From Eleginops maclovinus (Eukaryota > Chordata > Actinopteri > Perciformes > Eleginopidae): 64,000 bases of DNA. Below are positions 54,258-64,000 of this stretch, in pieces. Both the position numbers and the translations under genes were made by a program. The number at the start of each line of letters is the position of its first letter. The first letter of the stretch is position 1. The notes below the pieces were generated by a model. It searched no databases and was not told the origin of the DNA. It saw nothing but the letters and a program-made list of their open reading frames with translations. Location of the stretch: contig NC_086355.1 of assembly GCF_036324505.1 (NCBI RefSeq), positions 20,512,518 through 20,576,517 on the forward strand, written 5' to 3'.

Positions 54258-54260
54258 GAT

Positions 54261-54450
54261 ATGGGTCTCTCCGTGGCGGCGCAGGCACCGCTCTCGGAGC
54301 CCAAGCGGCCGCGCCAGTGGAGCGGGACGGCGGGAGGCTGGCTCCGGATCACCCTGGTGTCTTTCCTCGCCACTTTACCTGTGGAGCAGCTGCGCGCCTT
54401 CCCGTCCTCCCTCAGCGACTGCCAGACGCCAACCGGCTGGAACTGCTCCG
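54261..54450 (+). CDS. tmeff2: tmeff2 (tomoregulin-2) exon 1: signal peptide and mature N terminus
   Basis: The exon encodes 63 residues plus one base and ends at donor G|GTGAGA (GT at 54451-54452). Residues 27-41 form the hydrophobic signal core, with likely cleavage near residues 45-47. The following FPSSLSDCQTPTGWNCSG is nearly identical to the start of mature human TMEFF2 (FPTSLSDC...), recalled from knowledge of that protein, and the exon break at the NCSG glycine is compatible with continuation into YDD. N61-C-S is an N-glycosylation sequon. TMEFF2 is a type I membrane protein with two follistatin-like domains and one EGF-like domain, active at the cell surface in growth-factor signalling; those parts lie in later exons outside the window. 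The ATG at 54261 has G at -3 and +4. Teleosts may have a and b paralogues; which one this is cannot be told. Confidence 0.87.
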
Positions 54451-54650
54451 GTGAGAATCCTAAGGCAGAGTTTTGCCATGTTTGTGCTTTATAATAAAGA
54501 CGCGTATTCTAACCTTGCAAAGTTTAGAGGACCTCGTAGATAAGATATATTGTGGCTTGTTGTCCTGCGTGTGTTTGCGCTTTGCAGTGTGATCCTGAGC
54601 TCTGCAAAGCCCGGTGATGAGAGGATGCAGAGTTTTTTTATTTTTTGTTT

Positions 54651-54669
54651 GGGGGGGGGGGGGGGGGGG
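54651..54669 (+). repeat. G19 homopolymer in tmeff2 intron 1
   Basis: Nineteen consecutive G, 200 bp after the splice donor. It could form a G-quadruplex or be a sequencing-length uncertainty. Confidence 0.9.
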
Positions 54670-57600
54670 TTGCTTGGATGTGCTGGTTGAGTTTGTCTCG
54701 GAGCATGGCAGCGAAGCATGGCAGAATTATCACCTGGCAGGTACGGATCAATGATTTCGATCCGAGACAAAGTGGAAACAGCAGCAGTGAGGGGCATTTT
54801 AACGGGAAACGTCGCTGGATAATGAATGGAAGCGGGAAAAACACGGTGTGCGCCAATAATATAAATAAATAATAAAACCAACACCGTGGGACACACATGG
54901 GAGATAGTATAGTTAATATTTTACACATACATAGTTCTAGTCAAACTCGGGATATTTTATACTAATCGTGGCTTAAATTGCCTACCTTTTAATAAAACAC
55001 ACGGAGAAATCTTATTGAATTGGCTTTGTTTGGTATTGTAGTCCTCTTATCAAGTGTTCCTTTAAATACATATCTACCTGGGTTTTTTTAATTTTTATGG
55101 GCCACCGAGCAGTAAACTTGTTTTCTCTGCTCCGTGCCCAAAGCGATAAAGGGAGAGCAGAAGGAGCGGACCGGTCTGCAGCGCCTCCTCGCCTCCCTTT
55201 GTAAATCAGCCTGTGCCGCCATATATTTCCCCTGTCGCCTGTCCAAGTCTGAGCCCTTAAAATAGCTCCGAGCCGATTCCACACACACTCACGGCCACGA
55301 GCAGTATTGATATTATAGCTCATAACACACACGTCAATATGGAGTCATGCCGTTTGCAACCCCAAATACCAGCAGGGTAGGCTTGGATGTTACATTAAAG
55401 AGAGTGGTGTCATCAAACATCATAGAAAGAGTTTTCAGGACATTTAACAAAATAAAAAACTCTTTGTATAAGAAAATGGAGACATCATTTGGATTTAAAG
55501 CGAATTAGAATTAGAATGAACTAAAACCCCAACATGTGAGGGTTTTTATTTTTATTGTAGTGATTAAGAAGAATTGGAAGAACGTCATTTTAAGCATCTT
55601 GGGTATGTTATTTCTATTTTTTTCTTTAGTTAACCAAAAATCACAAGACAAAATGGAGAATAGTGAAATTGGACACCCCGGTAAGGTATACCAGAGTTGA
55701 GAATAGGGTAATTCCCTACAAATAAAGCTTTAAAGTGCACAGTGTAATCTGCTATATGCACAATTTTAGATTGAAATGAAAAAAAAAATCTATAGAAAAT
55801 ACCAGTAGTTGTGATGCATGAGCTCGTCTGTGTTTAGCCTAATACTTTAATTTAGAAGTGTGTTTTGGTGTTTCAGCCTATGTTTATTTAGATGCTCCAT
55901 AATGATTACGGTATATTGGAGGATCCCTCAGTGCTGCAGTCGCTGGTGCTGATGATCTGCTCGTGGCTGATAATAGTATCCTGTATACACACTTTCCCCA
56001 CTTCCTGACACTCTTATATGCATCTTGAGGCTTTTATGCAACATGCCTTAAGGAGGCTTAAGTGCACATACTGAGAACAAAGCACACATATACACACACA
56101 TGCCCCCAGCATCAATTAGAATTAATAGGACAGAACAAGTGACACGTGGTCTGTCGTGAAAAAACCCTTTCAAAATTAATTATTATAGGAGAAAAAAACT
56201 CAGTAATTGCACCGGGCTTAATTATCCACTCCTTCCTGCATATCATGCACTTTAACAACAAGACTAATGTGTGACAGTATTCAGCAAGGGAGAATGAGCC
56301 AGGCTCGAAAAACAGCTTTGTGATGAGTTCCGTGTCACCTCGGTGCTAAGATGCAGATAATTATGGTGTGTAGTGTCATTAAAATGGGATTCGGGGTACG
56401 AGTTTTAGCAGTACTGTCTTTGAACTCAGGCTGAAATAGATTCTGTTTCATGGAATAGAGCAGAAAGGGCAGAACGTTGACAAAGATTGTCATTCTGGTT
56501 GGTTTGCATCTGCGTATGGCAATAAATGACTGTCATTTGAAGGCTTCACTGAGACAGAACAGAGGATCCAAAAATGATCTTGACACTAAGTTAATCTTTG
56601 TTCTGTGGTGAGCCCAGGGATAGACTTGGTCTTGAGATGTCTGTGGTGAACAGAATGTCACTGAGATACATGCATTATAAAGAGTATTTTTGAAAACACA
56701 TATGGATCAGCTTATCTATACAGAAACAATATTTGTTTTCCACTCCTTTACATGCTGCATATTTTTGCAAATTAATGTGATTGTTGATGTCATTTTTGGT
56801 GTAATGGAACCTGCAAACTATACATAGGAAGTGTTAATATAAAACTTCTTTGAAAGGAACTATGAAACCTTTCTGTCACCAGTCAACATATTAAGGAAAT
56901 CATATTATTGAAAGTGAAGAGCTTTTCACTGAAGACATTTTTGACATGCCAAAAGCATACATAATAAACAAAACAAAAACAAAAAGGCAAACTTTTTATT
57001 TAGCTGTTCAGTTTTAGGTTATTGATCAAGCTGGCTCACTGTCATACTGTCATGGCATACTAGTACTGATGGTTAGAATGAAGTGATATCAAATTTGTTT
57101 TACATTCAAAGTTCATACCTCCTAATACATTGTGAATTAAACAGGACAATATACTTATTTTAATGGATTATTCTCAGAGAGATACCTTACTGTTGGGGGG
57201 GAAGCCTGACATTGGTTCTGACATACTGTGGGTGCACATTACAAGCTGGAAAGTACTTTGAAATACTTCACTTTTCTGACAGGTAAACTCAGTTTTTTGT
57301 CGCCTTTAGAGGGCAGCACAAAACGTTGTACATATATATTGGGACATACAGTATTTTACCTGACATATTCAAACCGAATATTCTATTATTTTATCTAAAG
57401 AGCCTGATTTAAAGGCTAATCTCACAGTCTAATCTTCACACTGACACACAAGATAAATCCATTTGGGTTACATGGGGGTGCAGAAAATACAGTATATTCG
57501 TTATACTACTTTGTTATAAATATCAGTCCATTAATAATACTGTTAATACAAATGCTGTTATAGCTTTCCATCAATCTCTATACTGGTGTGAATAAATTAC

Positions 57601-60600
57601 CATGTAGAGTAATGTGCACTATCCAAATTCCACAGGGGTAGAATCTTTTGATGGCCTCAGTGAAGCTAAAAAACAACAGCATGAGGCTTCTGTGTCAAAA
57701 TAAAAGAACACATTTATAAAACAGAGCGCTTACATAATACAGCACCAAAGTGCTTAATATATTTTAAATGTATGAATGTTTTCCTGTCAAACCCATTGCA
57801 GGGAGGACCACCGCAAGAAACTTGCAGCGTTCTCTCAATGTCTCTGTTGTTTAGTTTAATTTCTGTTTATCAAAATTCTAAAAACGGGGTAATAGAATTA
57901 CGGCCAGAAGTTATTCCATACATATGCAAATATACATGCAAGCTTGAAAAACCTATGTTCTTTAAAACTGGCTCTCGCACTTTTGACACATAAGAAAACA
58001 GTTTCAATCCACTAGAAAAAGGACAAAAACACCACAACGCTACACAACAGTCCATCAGTCTACAATGGGCAAGACTTGACCAGTTAGATTTTACTTTGTA
58101 TATTCTTAGTCAGTTACACCCCTACTAGATAGTTGTGAAATGTTTTCGGAGCTTTGTTGCTGAAATCAAATGTCTTTACTGCTGGCAATAACACTAATGA
58201 GAGCCATGAGACTCAACCTAAACAGTTGTGGGCTGCAAAACCAAAACATTGTGCTGAAAGACGCTAAAACACTCAAAAACTGCTGAGTCAGGCGATACTT
58301 CTCTCCCGGTTCAGGACCGAAATACGAATGAGACCTTCGAGTGACTTTGTTTACTTTTTATATAAGATGATTGCTGAACGGTGCTCCAAGATTGAGGTCT
58401 TACGATTAATTAAGTATCTATGCATGGAAATGATAATGGAGAGCCACATCTTTTCACATTAATTGGGCAAGGTTTTTTTATATCCATGCGGCACAGTTGA
58501 CTTCAGTGTGTTCAGCATTTTGTGTAATCATCACAGTTGTGGCATTTTACATGTAGTCTTTTTTGGCTTGTAGGCCTCCTGCTTAAAATAAACAAGCAAA
58601 GTCTGTGTTATCTTTAAAAGGTGTTCTTAATGAATTTGGCCAAAAATCAGCTCATGCCTTTGTGCCATTTTATTTATCTGTATCAAAAACAAGTTGAGAA
58701 TATTAGTATTTATCTCTTGCCTTCCTAAGTACCGATTGCACCCGTTTCATTTTTACCAGAATAGAATTCCACTATTAAAGAATTTCATGAACGTCTACCC
58801 ACAATTACCCACAATTTCTATCCAAAGATACTGTGCATATCCTGTGATGGAATTTCCTAGCAAGAGCCACAATCCCTTCTTCTCTGAACCCCCATCCCCC
58901 CCCACCTTGCTTTTGTTCACTCTGAAAGGCCATGTGATGCTTTGATAGTTGAAGTGACAGGGATGAGTGCAGAATATGCAAAGCCACCTGTAAATCCCAT
59001 CAAGTGGAGTGAATTACCAGTAGTCTGGAGAGAATCGGCCATCTGCTTTCAAGATTTGTCAACACGGAGGTCAAGAGTGCCTCTCTTGCAAGCAGGTCCA
59101 CACCTTTGAGAGAAAACAGTGGCAGAAAAATGTGAATAAGACATGCAGGGAGGTCTAATCACCAGAGTTACTAATTAGCAACTACCATGGAGGGAGTTGT
59201 TTTGTTGCTTTATTTGAAAACTTGCTGTAATTAAAGCACCATGCTCGTTAATGACTTTTAATAACATCATAATGGCTGAACTGTGACTCTCCTTATTTGG
59301 AAACCTGTTGCAAAGTTATAAAATAAAGGGCCCCTGGCATAAGGGAGGTCAAGAAAAAAGGATGTCTCATCACTGTGGTTGTTCAGCCTTCATTATTAAT
59401 TTAGCCTACTTAATTATTTATCAGAACAATGCTTAAAACAGGGGGGAAGGACTCCTGGTGCTTCTTTAGTGTTGTGCAATTCCAGGTAGGTAAGGAGGAG
59501 GAGATGCATTTGGCTGACAAGCTCTCTCTTTTAGACAAGTAAGTGCTTCGCTTGCCATCTTAATCGTTAGCATATAAACATTACCTTTTCAATATTTGAT
59601 GTTTGCCAGCTTGTTTTCGTTAATTATTCAGCTCACTGTAATCTCCTCCTGGAACGGCAGGTCGGGAGCAGGAAGTGTTAGTTTTCCAGGCCTCTGACAC
59701 AGGCATCTCAGGCTGTGCACAGAAACCCTGTAACAACCAGCAGCAATCAGCATTTTGTGGAGGACGGTATGCGAGAGGGAGTTTGCTCTCTAATCAGCGC
59801 ACTTATAGTGAAACGGTTTCCAATTATAAAAAATATTTTGTAAATATTAATAGGACAAGTAGACACAAAACAAAATAACCCCACTAGACCCCAACCAGTG
59901 ATTTAGCAACGCAGAAATACATATGAATAATTACAGGTCAGATCATCAAGAATATCACACATGTCATTAATATCAAAACATTTATACTTGGACACTATTA
60001 AAGAGGAATATGTTCTCATTCAACTGTTGAGGTGTTACCTTCTTCACCCTACAATTGATTTATGTAACATTGAAGATGTCAGAATAAGAGTCTGTTCCAT
60101 TTCCAGAGTCTTTAAGATATAAAACAACATGTTAAAAAGTGACTTTTAGGTAGAAATACTGAATATTTTACTCAAGGACAGGAAATTCTATGTTTTTTAT
60201 AGCCATAACAGCAGTAATTTTGACAAAACAATGTATTTTTGTAAAAAAAATGTTGCTGGTTTCCACAACCTGTGTGTCAGTGGTCCTGTCTTACATTAAT
60301 TCCCTAGTTTTGATTTCTAAAACAACACCCTCCTGTCCACAATTTTCATACTTTTGCTCTCTCTTTTTATCCCACCATAAAAGGGTGTCAAATTGTATTT
60401 TTAACGTGTGACACCATAGATGTGTAAAGAGAACTTGAGAACTGCGTCAGGCATCAAAGCCAATTTGACATATTGGCGAAACCACGGAACAAGTAGTTCC
60501 AAGTACGTCACATGTTGCTATTTGGCCCACAAATAAGAACACTGAAATAGCATTTAATTCATTTAAATCATTATGTCCAAAAAGTTAAAACTACTACACA

Positions 60601-60789
60601 AATCCAGAGTTCTGTTCCTAGGCATAATACAGTGGGTATGTGAACTGAGACCAAGCAGTCAAAGGAAATGCTAGTGTGTTGCATTATGGGCACATAGAGG
60701 CTGAAGATCGGGGGAAAAAAGATATCTGGCATTCAACAAATTTGGCATCATGCACCACGGTGCCCAAAGGAATACACACTTTCCTTGTA

Positions 60790-60982
60790 CACTGAAAGAA
60801 CTGAAACGTTGACTTTAATTAAATGTATTATGTCAACAAATTTCACACAACTGTATTTGGTTAGTTGAAAGTAATAATATTGGGTTGAACTGAATATTTT
60901 ATAATATTCCAACTAACTTAATACTGTTATGTGAAATCTCTTGACATAATACATTTAATTAAAGTCAACATCTTTTTCAGTG
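60790..60982. mobile_element. Palindromic TA-flanked MITE
   Basis: Arms CACTGAAAGAACTGAAACG...TTGACTTTAATTAAATGTAT and the matching TTTAATTAAAGTCAA...CTTTTTCAGTG, flanked by TA (60788-60789 and 60983-60984). The centre carries TTTGGTTAGTTGAAAG and CCAACTAACTTAA, so the whole can fold. Related to 32885-33049. Confidence 0.85.
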
Positions 60983-61237
60983 TACATCCGTGGTGATATA
61001 CAACTTATTTTTAATCAGTAGTCAGTCACATTAACAAGAAAAGGCTGTGTTTTTGTTTTCTCATACTGTAAGGAACAACACAGCTATTTTCACTACCACT
61101 TTTGGTACTGCCTGTAATGTGGTAGCAAACCTACAACGTTGTGTATTACAATTTCAATACACCACAACTAAATATTATCCCTAACGGACGTAAAATGCTT
61201 ATAGACATATAGTCCTTCTTGTGTGTATCTTTACATA

Positions 61238-62841
61238 CAGTGGGGCAAAAAAGTATTTAGTCAGCCACCAATTGTGCAAGTTCTCCCATTTAAAAAGATG
61301 AGAGAGGCCTGTAATTTTTATCATAGGTACACTTCAACTATGAGAGACAGAATGAGAAAAGAAAATCCAGGAAATCACATTGTAGGATTTTTAAAGAATT
61401 AATTGGTAAATTCCTCAGTAAAATAAGTATTTGGTCACCTACAAACAAGCAAGATTTCTGGCTCTCACAGACCTGTAACTTCTTCTTTAAGAGGCTCCTC
61501 TGTCCTCCACTCGTTACCTGTATTAATGGCACCTTTTTGAACTCGTTATCAGTATAAAAGACACCTGTCCACAACCTCAAACAGTCATACTCCAAACTCC
61601 ACTATGGCCAAGACCAAAGAGCTGTCAAAGGAGACCAGAGACAAAATTGTAGACCTGCACCAGGCTGGGAAAACTGAATCTGCAATAGGTAAGCAGCTTG
61701 GTGTGAAGAAATCACCTGTGGGAGCAATTATTAGAAAATGGAAGACATACAAGACCCCAGCTAATCTCCCTCGATCTGGGGCTCCACGCAAGATCTCACC
61801 CCGTGGGGTCAAAATGATCACAAGTACAGTGAGCAAAAATCCCAGAACCACACGGGGGGACCTAGTGAATGACCTGCAGAGAGCTGGGACCAAAGTAACA
61901 GAGGCTACCATCAGTAACACACTACGCCGCCAGGGACTTAAATCCTGCAGTTCCAGACGTGTCCCCCCGCTTAAGCCAGTACATGTCCAGGCCCGTTTGA
62001 AGTTTGCTAGAGGGCATTTGGATGATCCAGAAGAGGATTGGGAGAATGTCATATGGTCAGATGAAACCAAAATAGAAGTTTTTGGTAAAAACTCAACTTG
62101 TCGTGTTTGGAGGAGAAAGAATGCAGAGTTGCATCCAAAGAACACCATACCTACTGTGAAGCATGGGGGTGGAAACATCATGCTTTGGGGCTGTTTTTCT
62201 GCAAAGGGACCAGGACGACTGATCCGTGTAAAGGAAAGAATGAATAGGGCCATGTATCGTGAGATTTTGAGTGAAAACCTCCTTCCATCAGCAAGGGCAC
62301 TGAAGATGAAGCGTGGCTGGGTCTTTCAGCATGACAATGATCCCAAACACACCGCCAGGGCAACGAAGGAGTGGCTTCGTAAGAAGCATTTCAAGGTCCT
62401 GGAGTGGCCTAGCCAGTCTCCAGATCTCAACCCCATAGAAAATCTTTGGAGGGAGTTGAAAGTCCGTGTTGCCCAGCGACAGCCCCAAAACATCACTGCT
62501 TTAGAGGAGATCTGCATGGAGGAATGGGCCCAAATACCAGCAACAGTGTGTGGAAACCTTGTGAAGACTTACAGAAAACGTTTGACCTCTGTCATTGCCA
62601 ACAAAGGGTATATAACAAAGTATTGAGATGAACTTTTGTTATTGACCAAATACTTATTTTCCACAATAATTTGAAATAAATTCTTTAAAAATCCTACAAT
62701 GTGATTTTCTGGATTTTTTTTCCCCATTTTGTCTCTCATAGTTGAGGTATACCTATGATAAAAATTACAGGCCTCTCTCATCTTTTTAAATGGGAGAACT
62801 TGCACAATTGGTGGCTGACTAAATACTTTTTTGCCCCACTG
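61238..62841 (+). mobile_element. Tc1/mariner (Tc1-type) transposon, copy 2, full length
   Basis: This 1604-bp element is flanked by TA (61236-61237 and 62842-62843), with about 200-bp inverted repeats starting CAGTGGGGCAAAAAAGTATT and inner repeats near 61424-61442 and 62643-62660. TATAAAAG lies at 61553-61560. Same family and same orientation as 1584-3185. It sits in tmeff2 intron 1 in the sense direction. Its outer left repeat (TAGTCAGCC) matches its right repeat better than copy 1's does (TAGTTAGCC), hinting that it is less eroded. Confidence 0.94.
61604..62626 (+). CDS. Tc1-type transposase, intact ORF (copy 2)
   Basis: 340 residues, same domain plan as the protein at 1948-2970: two helix-turn-helix units (about 8-115) with [11 protein letters not shown] between them, then a DD34E core with D153 (WSDETK), D244 (HDNDPKH) and E279 (NPIENLW). 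Relative to copy 1 it has, for example, P38, P52, S74, T75, L87, P122, V159 and C166, 14 differences in all. P38 falls in the recognition helix of the first helix-turn-helix, where a proline would be unfavourable, so one of the two copies may have lost DNA binding there. No stop or frameshift. Enzyme cutting at the TIRs and TA integration are family knowledge. Host intron splicing would remove it from tmeff2 mRNA. Confidence 0.95.
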   Translation: MAKTKELSKETRDKIVDLHQAGKTESAIGKQLGVKKSPVGAIIRKWKTYKTPANLPRSGAPRKISPRGVKMITSTVSKNPRTTRGDLVNDLQRAGTKVTEATISNTLRRQGLKSCSSRRVPPLKPVHVQARLKFARGHLDDPEEDWENVIWSDETKIEVFGKNSTCRVWRRKNAELHPKNTIPTVKHGGGNIMLWGCFSAKGPGRLIRVKERMNRAMYREILSENLLPSARALKMKRGWVFQHDNDPKHTARATKEWLRKKHFKVLEWPSQSPDLNPIENLWRELKVRVAQRQPQNITALEEICMEEWAQIPATVCGNLVKTYRKRLTSVIANKGYITKY

Positions 62842-64000
62842 TATCTCTAATTTTATCAGTCTGGAAACTTGCTTTAGGAATCAGATTTCTACTTGTATAA
62901 CTTGATCTTGGTTTGGATGTGACAGGATTGCGCTTGGGATGCCAAAATGCGACTCTCAAAGCTCATGGTTTAAAAAAAGGATTTGGTATTCAAAAAATAT
63001 GACAGATTAACTGACTTATCAAGTCTTCTTTGATACTGAAACCATCAAGATGACGCAGCTCCCAGGATCTGACAGTTATGATTGATTAATATCTCGGGAT
63101 GATCATAGTTCTGCACATTGGGAATGTTCCTCTTTGAATTTCTGAATTATTTTCTTTTACTACACTCAGACCCTTTTTTTCCTGCTGTTTTTTGGACAGG
63201 CTCCCTGTAGTTGTCAGAACTGAGTTCTAGCAGAAATGGATCTGAGGTGTTGGAGACAATAACAGTAAATGCTTTACTTTGTTAAATGGTGTGGATGTGG
63301 ATGCTACACTCCTCTCTGAAAAATCCATGGGTGTGCAGAGCTGTCAGCAACCGTATCTTAACCTACTCAACAAGGAAAACAATTTGTTTTTACAAAAACC
63401 AAGAAGAGCAAGGAGTACATCTTTGGAATTTCAAAAGGAGCTAACGGCAAAAAAATGCACCCATCATGTTAAGGTTTAAGCTACACTTTGAGCTGTTTCT
63501 TATTGAACAATCCATTTTATGATCCTGTTTTAAAGAAAGCTTTTTTACGACAAATCTTGCTCTAGTGATATTGACGTTCTCCAAAATGATGCACTCGGAT
63601 TGCTGAATTTTAAACATGTACTTCTTCTCAGTAAAGTGGATTGTTGCACTTGCCAAATTAGTTTTATGGGTAAAACACAACATGGCTCGGATGATGAAAA
63701 CCAACTTGCATGTGTGGGTGATTATGTGTCATTTATTTAATTTATTTATTTTAAAGAATATTGCATTCGCTATGAACTCAGCTGACAAGTATGAGAAATT
63801 GCCTCCCAGATTGTACCAGTTCCGTAAATCTATATTTTCAGGCGCTTTAAAGTAATCAATGTCATATAAATAATTGAGATTGGTGGTGTATTTTCTTTGG
63901 AACCGAAACCCTGTTGGCCCTGATTTTTTCTGAGAGGTGATCATCTGGGACATTTATTCTATTATGTTTTATACTTGTTTCACTCATAGGCTTGACATCC

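Larger units (their letters stand above)
53395..54260 (+). promoter_or_regulatory. tmeff2: tmeff2 promoter and 5' leader region
   Basis: CCAAT (53395-53399) touches TATAAGG (53400-53406), a possible but oddly close core pair. Then come an (AG)n tract (53631-53691), pyrimidine-rich sequence, a C15 run (54001-54015) and, from about 54050, a CpG-dense zone that continues into the coding exon. The transcription start is not visible. Upstream AUGs occur at 54124 and 54150. The region is placed as promoter/5' UTR by its position directly before the signal-peptide exon. Confidence 0.6.
54451..64000 (+). other. tmeff2: tmeff2 intron 1 (start only)
   Basis: No second exon with YDD and follistatin-domain cysteines was found before the window end, so the intron exceeds 9.5 kb. 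It holds a G19 run, a palindromic MITE and an intact Tc1. The rest (54670-60789, 60983-61237, 62842-64000) has no recognised gene or repeat. ATTA-rich, compositionally balanced stretches at about 55890-56440 and 59160-59650 look unlike the transposon debris and could be regulatory. Confidence 0.75.

Noticed and set aside
54071..54454. 127-codon ORF overlapping tmeff2 exon 1 in another frame
   Set aside because: Starts at TTG, is explained by high GC content (few stops), and has no domain; the 54261 frame matches TMEFF2.

Overview
The window reads as nuclear DNA from a ray-finned (teleost) fish, probably a percomorph-like lineage, although the exact species cannot be told from it. The signs are intact Tc1 transposons, a Rex3-type retrotransposon ending in a GGAT-type tail, tRNA-derived fish SINEs, very long (CA)n arrays, many small TTAA- or TA-flanked elements, and a single vertebrate gene start. 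There are no operons, CRISPR arrays, rRNA genes or clear tRNA genes.

One host gene is recognisable. The signal-peptide exon of tmeff2 (tomoregulin-2) lies on the + strand. Its CpG-rich promoter and 5' leader occupy about 53.4-54.26 kb, coding starts at 54261, and a splice donor follows base 54450. The rest of the window (54.45-64 kb) is the start of its first intron. The 53 kb upstream is gene-poor and is largely a layered record of transposons.

Layout. 1-4484: a decayed hAT element on the minus strand. Its BED zinc-finger exon (3960-4111) and main transposase exon (859 to beyond base 1) are separated by a 3.1 kb intron that has taken in an intact Tc1 transposon (1584-3185) and two inverted-repeat elements. 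4570-4777: a hAT MITE with a perfect 8-bp target duplication. 8.77-9.95, 14.7-15.2, 16.1-16.9, 18.25-18.4, 32.1-33.2, 35.2-35.6, 38.7-39.1, 45.9-46.3 and 52.5 kb: copies of related TTAA-bounded non-autonomous elements, many with paired CCAAT motifs, some carrying nested insertions. 15.7-17.4 kb: a diverged tandem array with (CA)n expansions, split by one TTAA element. 19.4-20.4 kb: a truncated Rex3 between diverged direct repeats. 26.4-27.6 kb: a broken LINE reverse transcriptase with a perfect 129-bp inverted duplicate. 28.1-29.1 kb: a hAT-like element with a possible solo LTR inside. 61238-62841: a second intact Tc1, in tmeff2 intron 1.

No new multi-gene system is visible. The most informative observations are the split hAT gene, the two near-identical intact Tc1 copies, the TTAA/CCAAT family, the perfect LINE inverted repeat, the hidden tandem array around the CA repeats, and an in-frame upstream ORF in the tmeff2 leader that stops three bases before the start codon.
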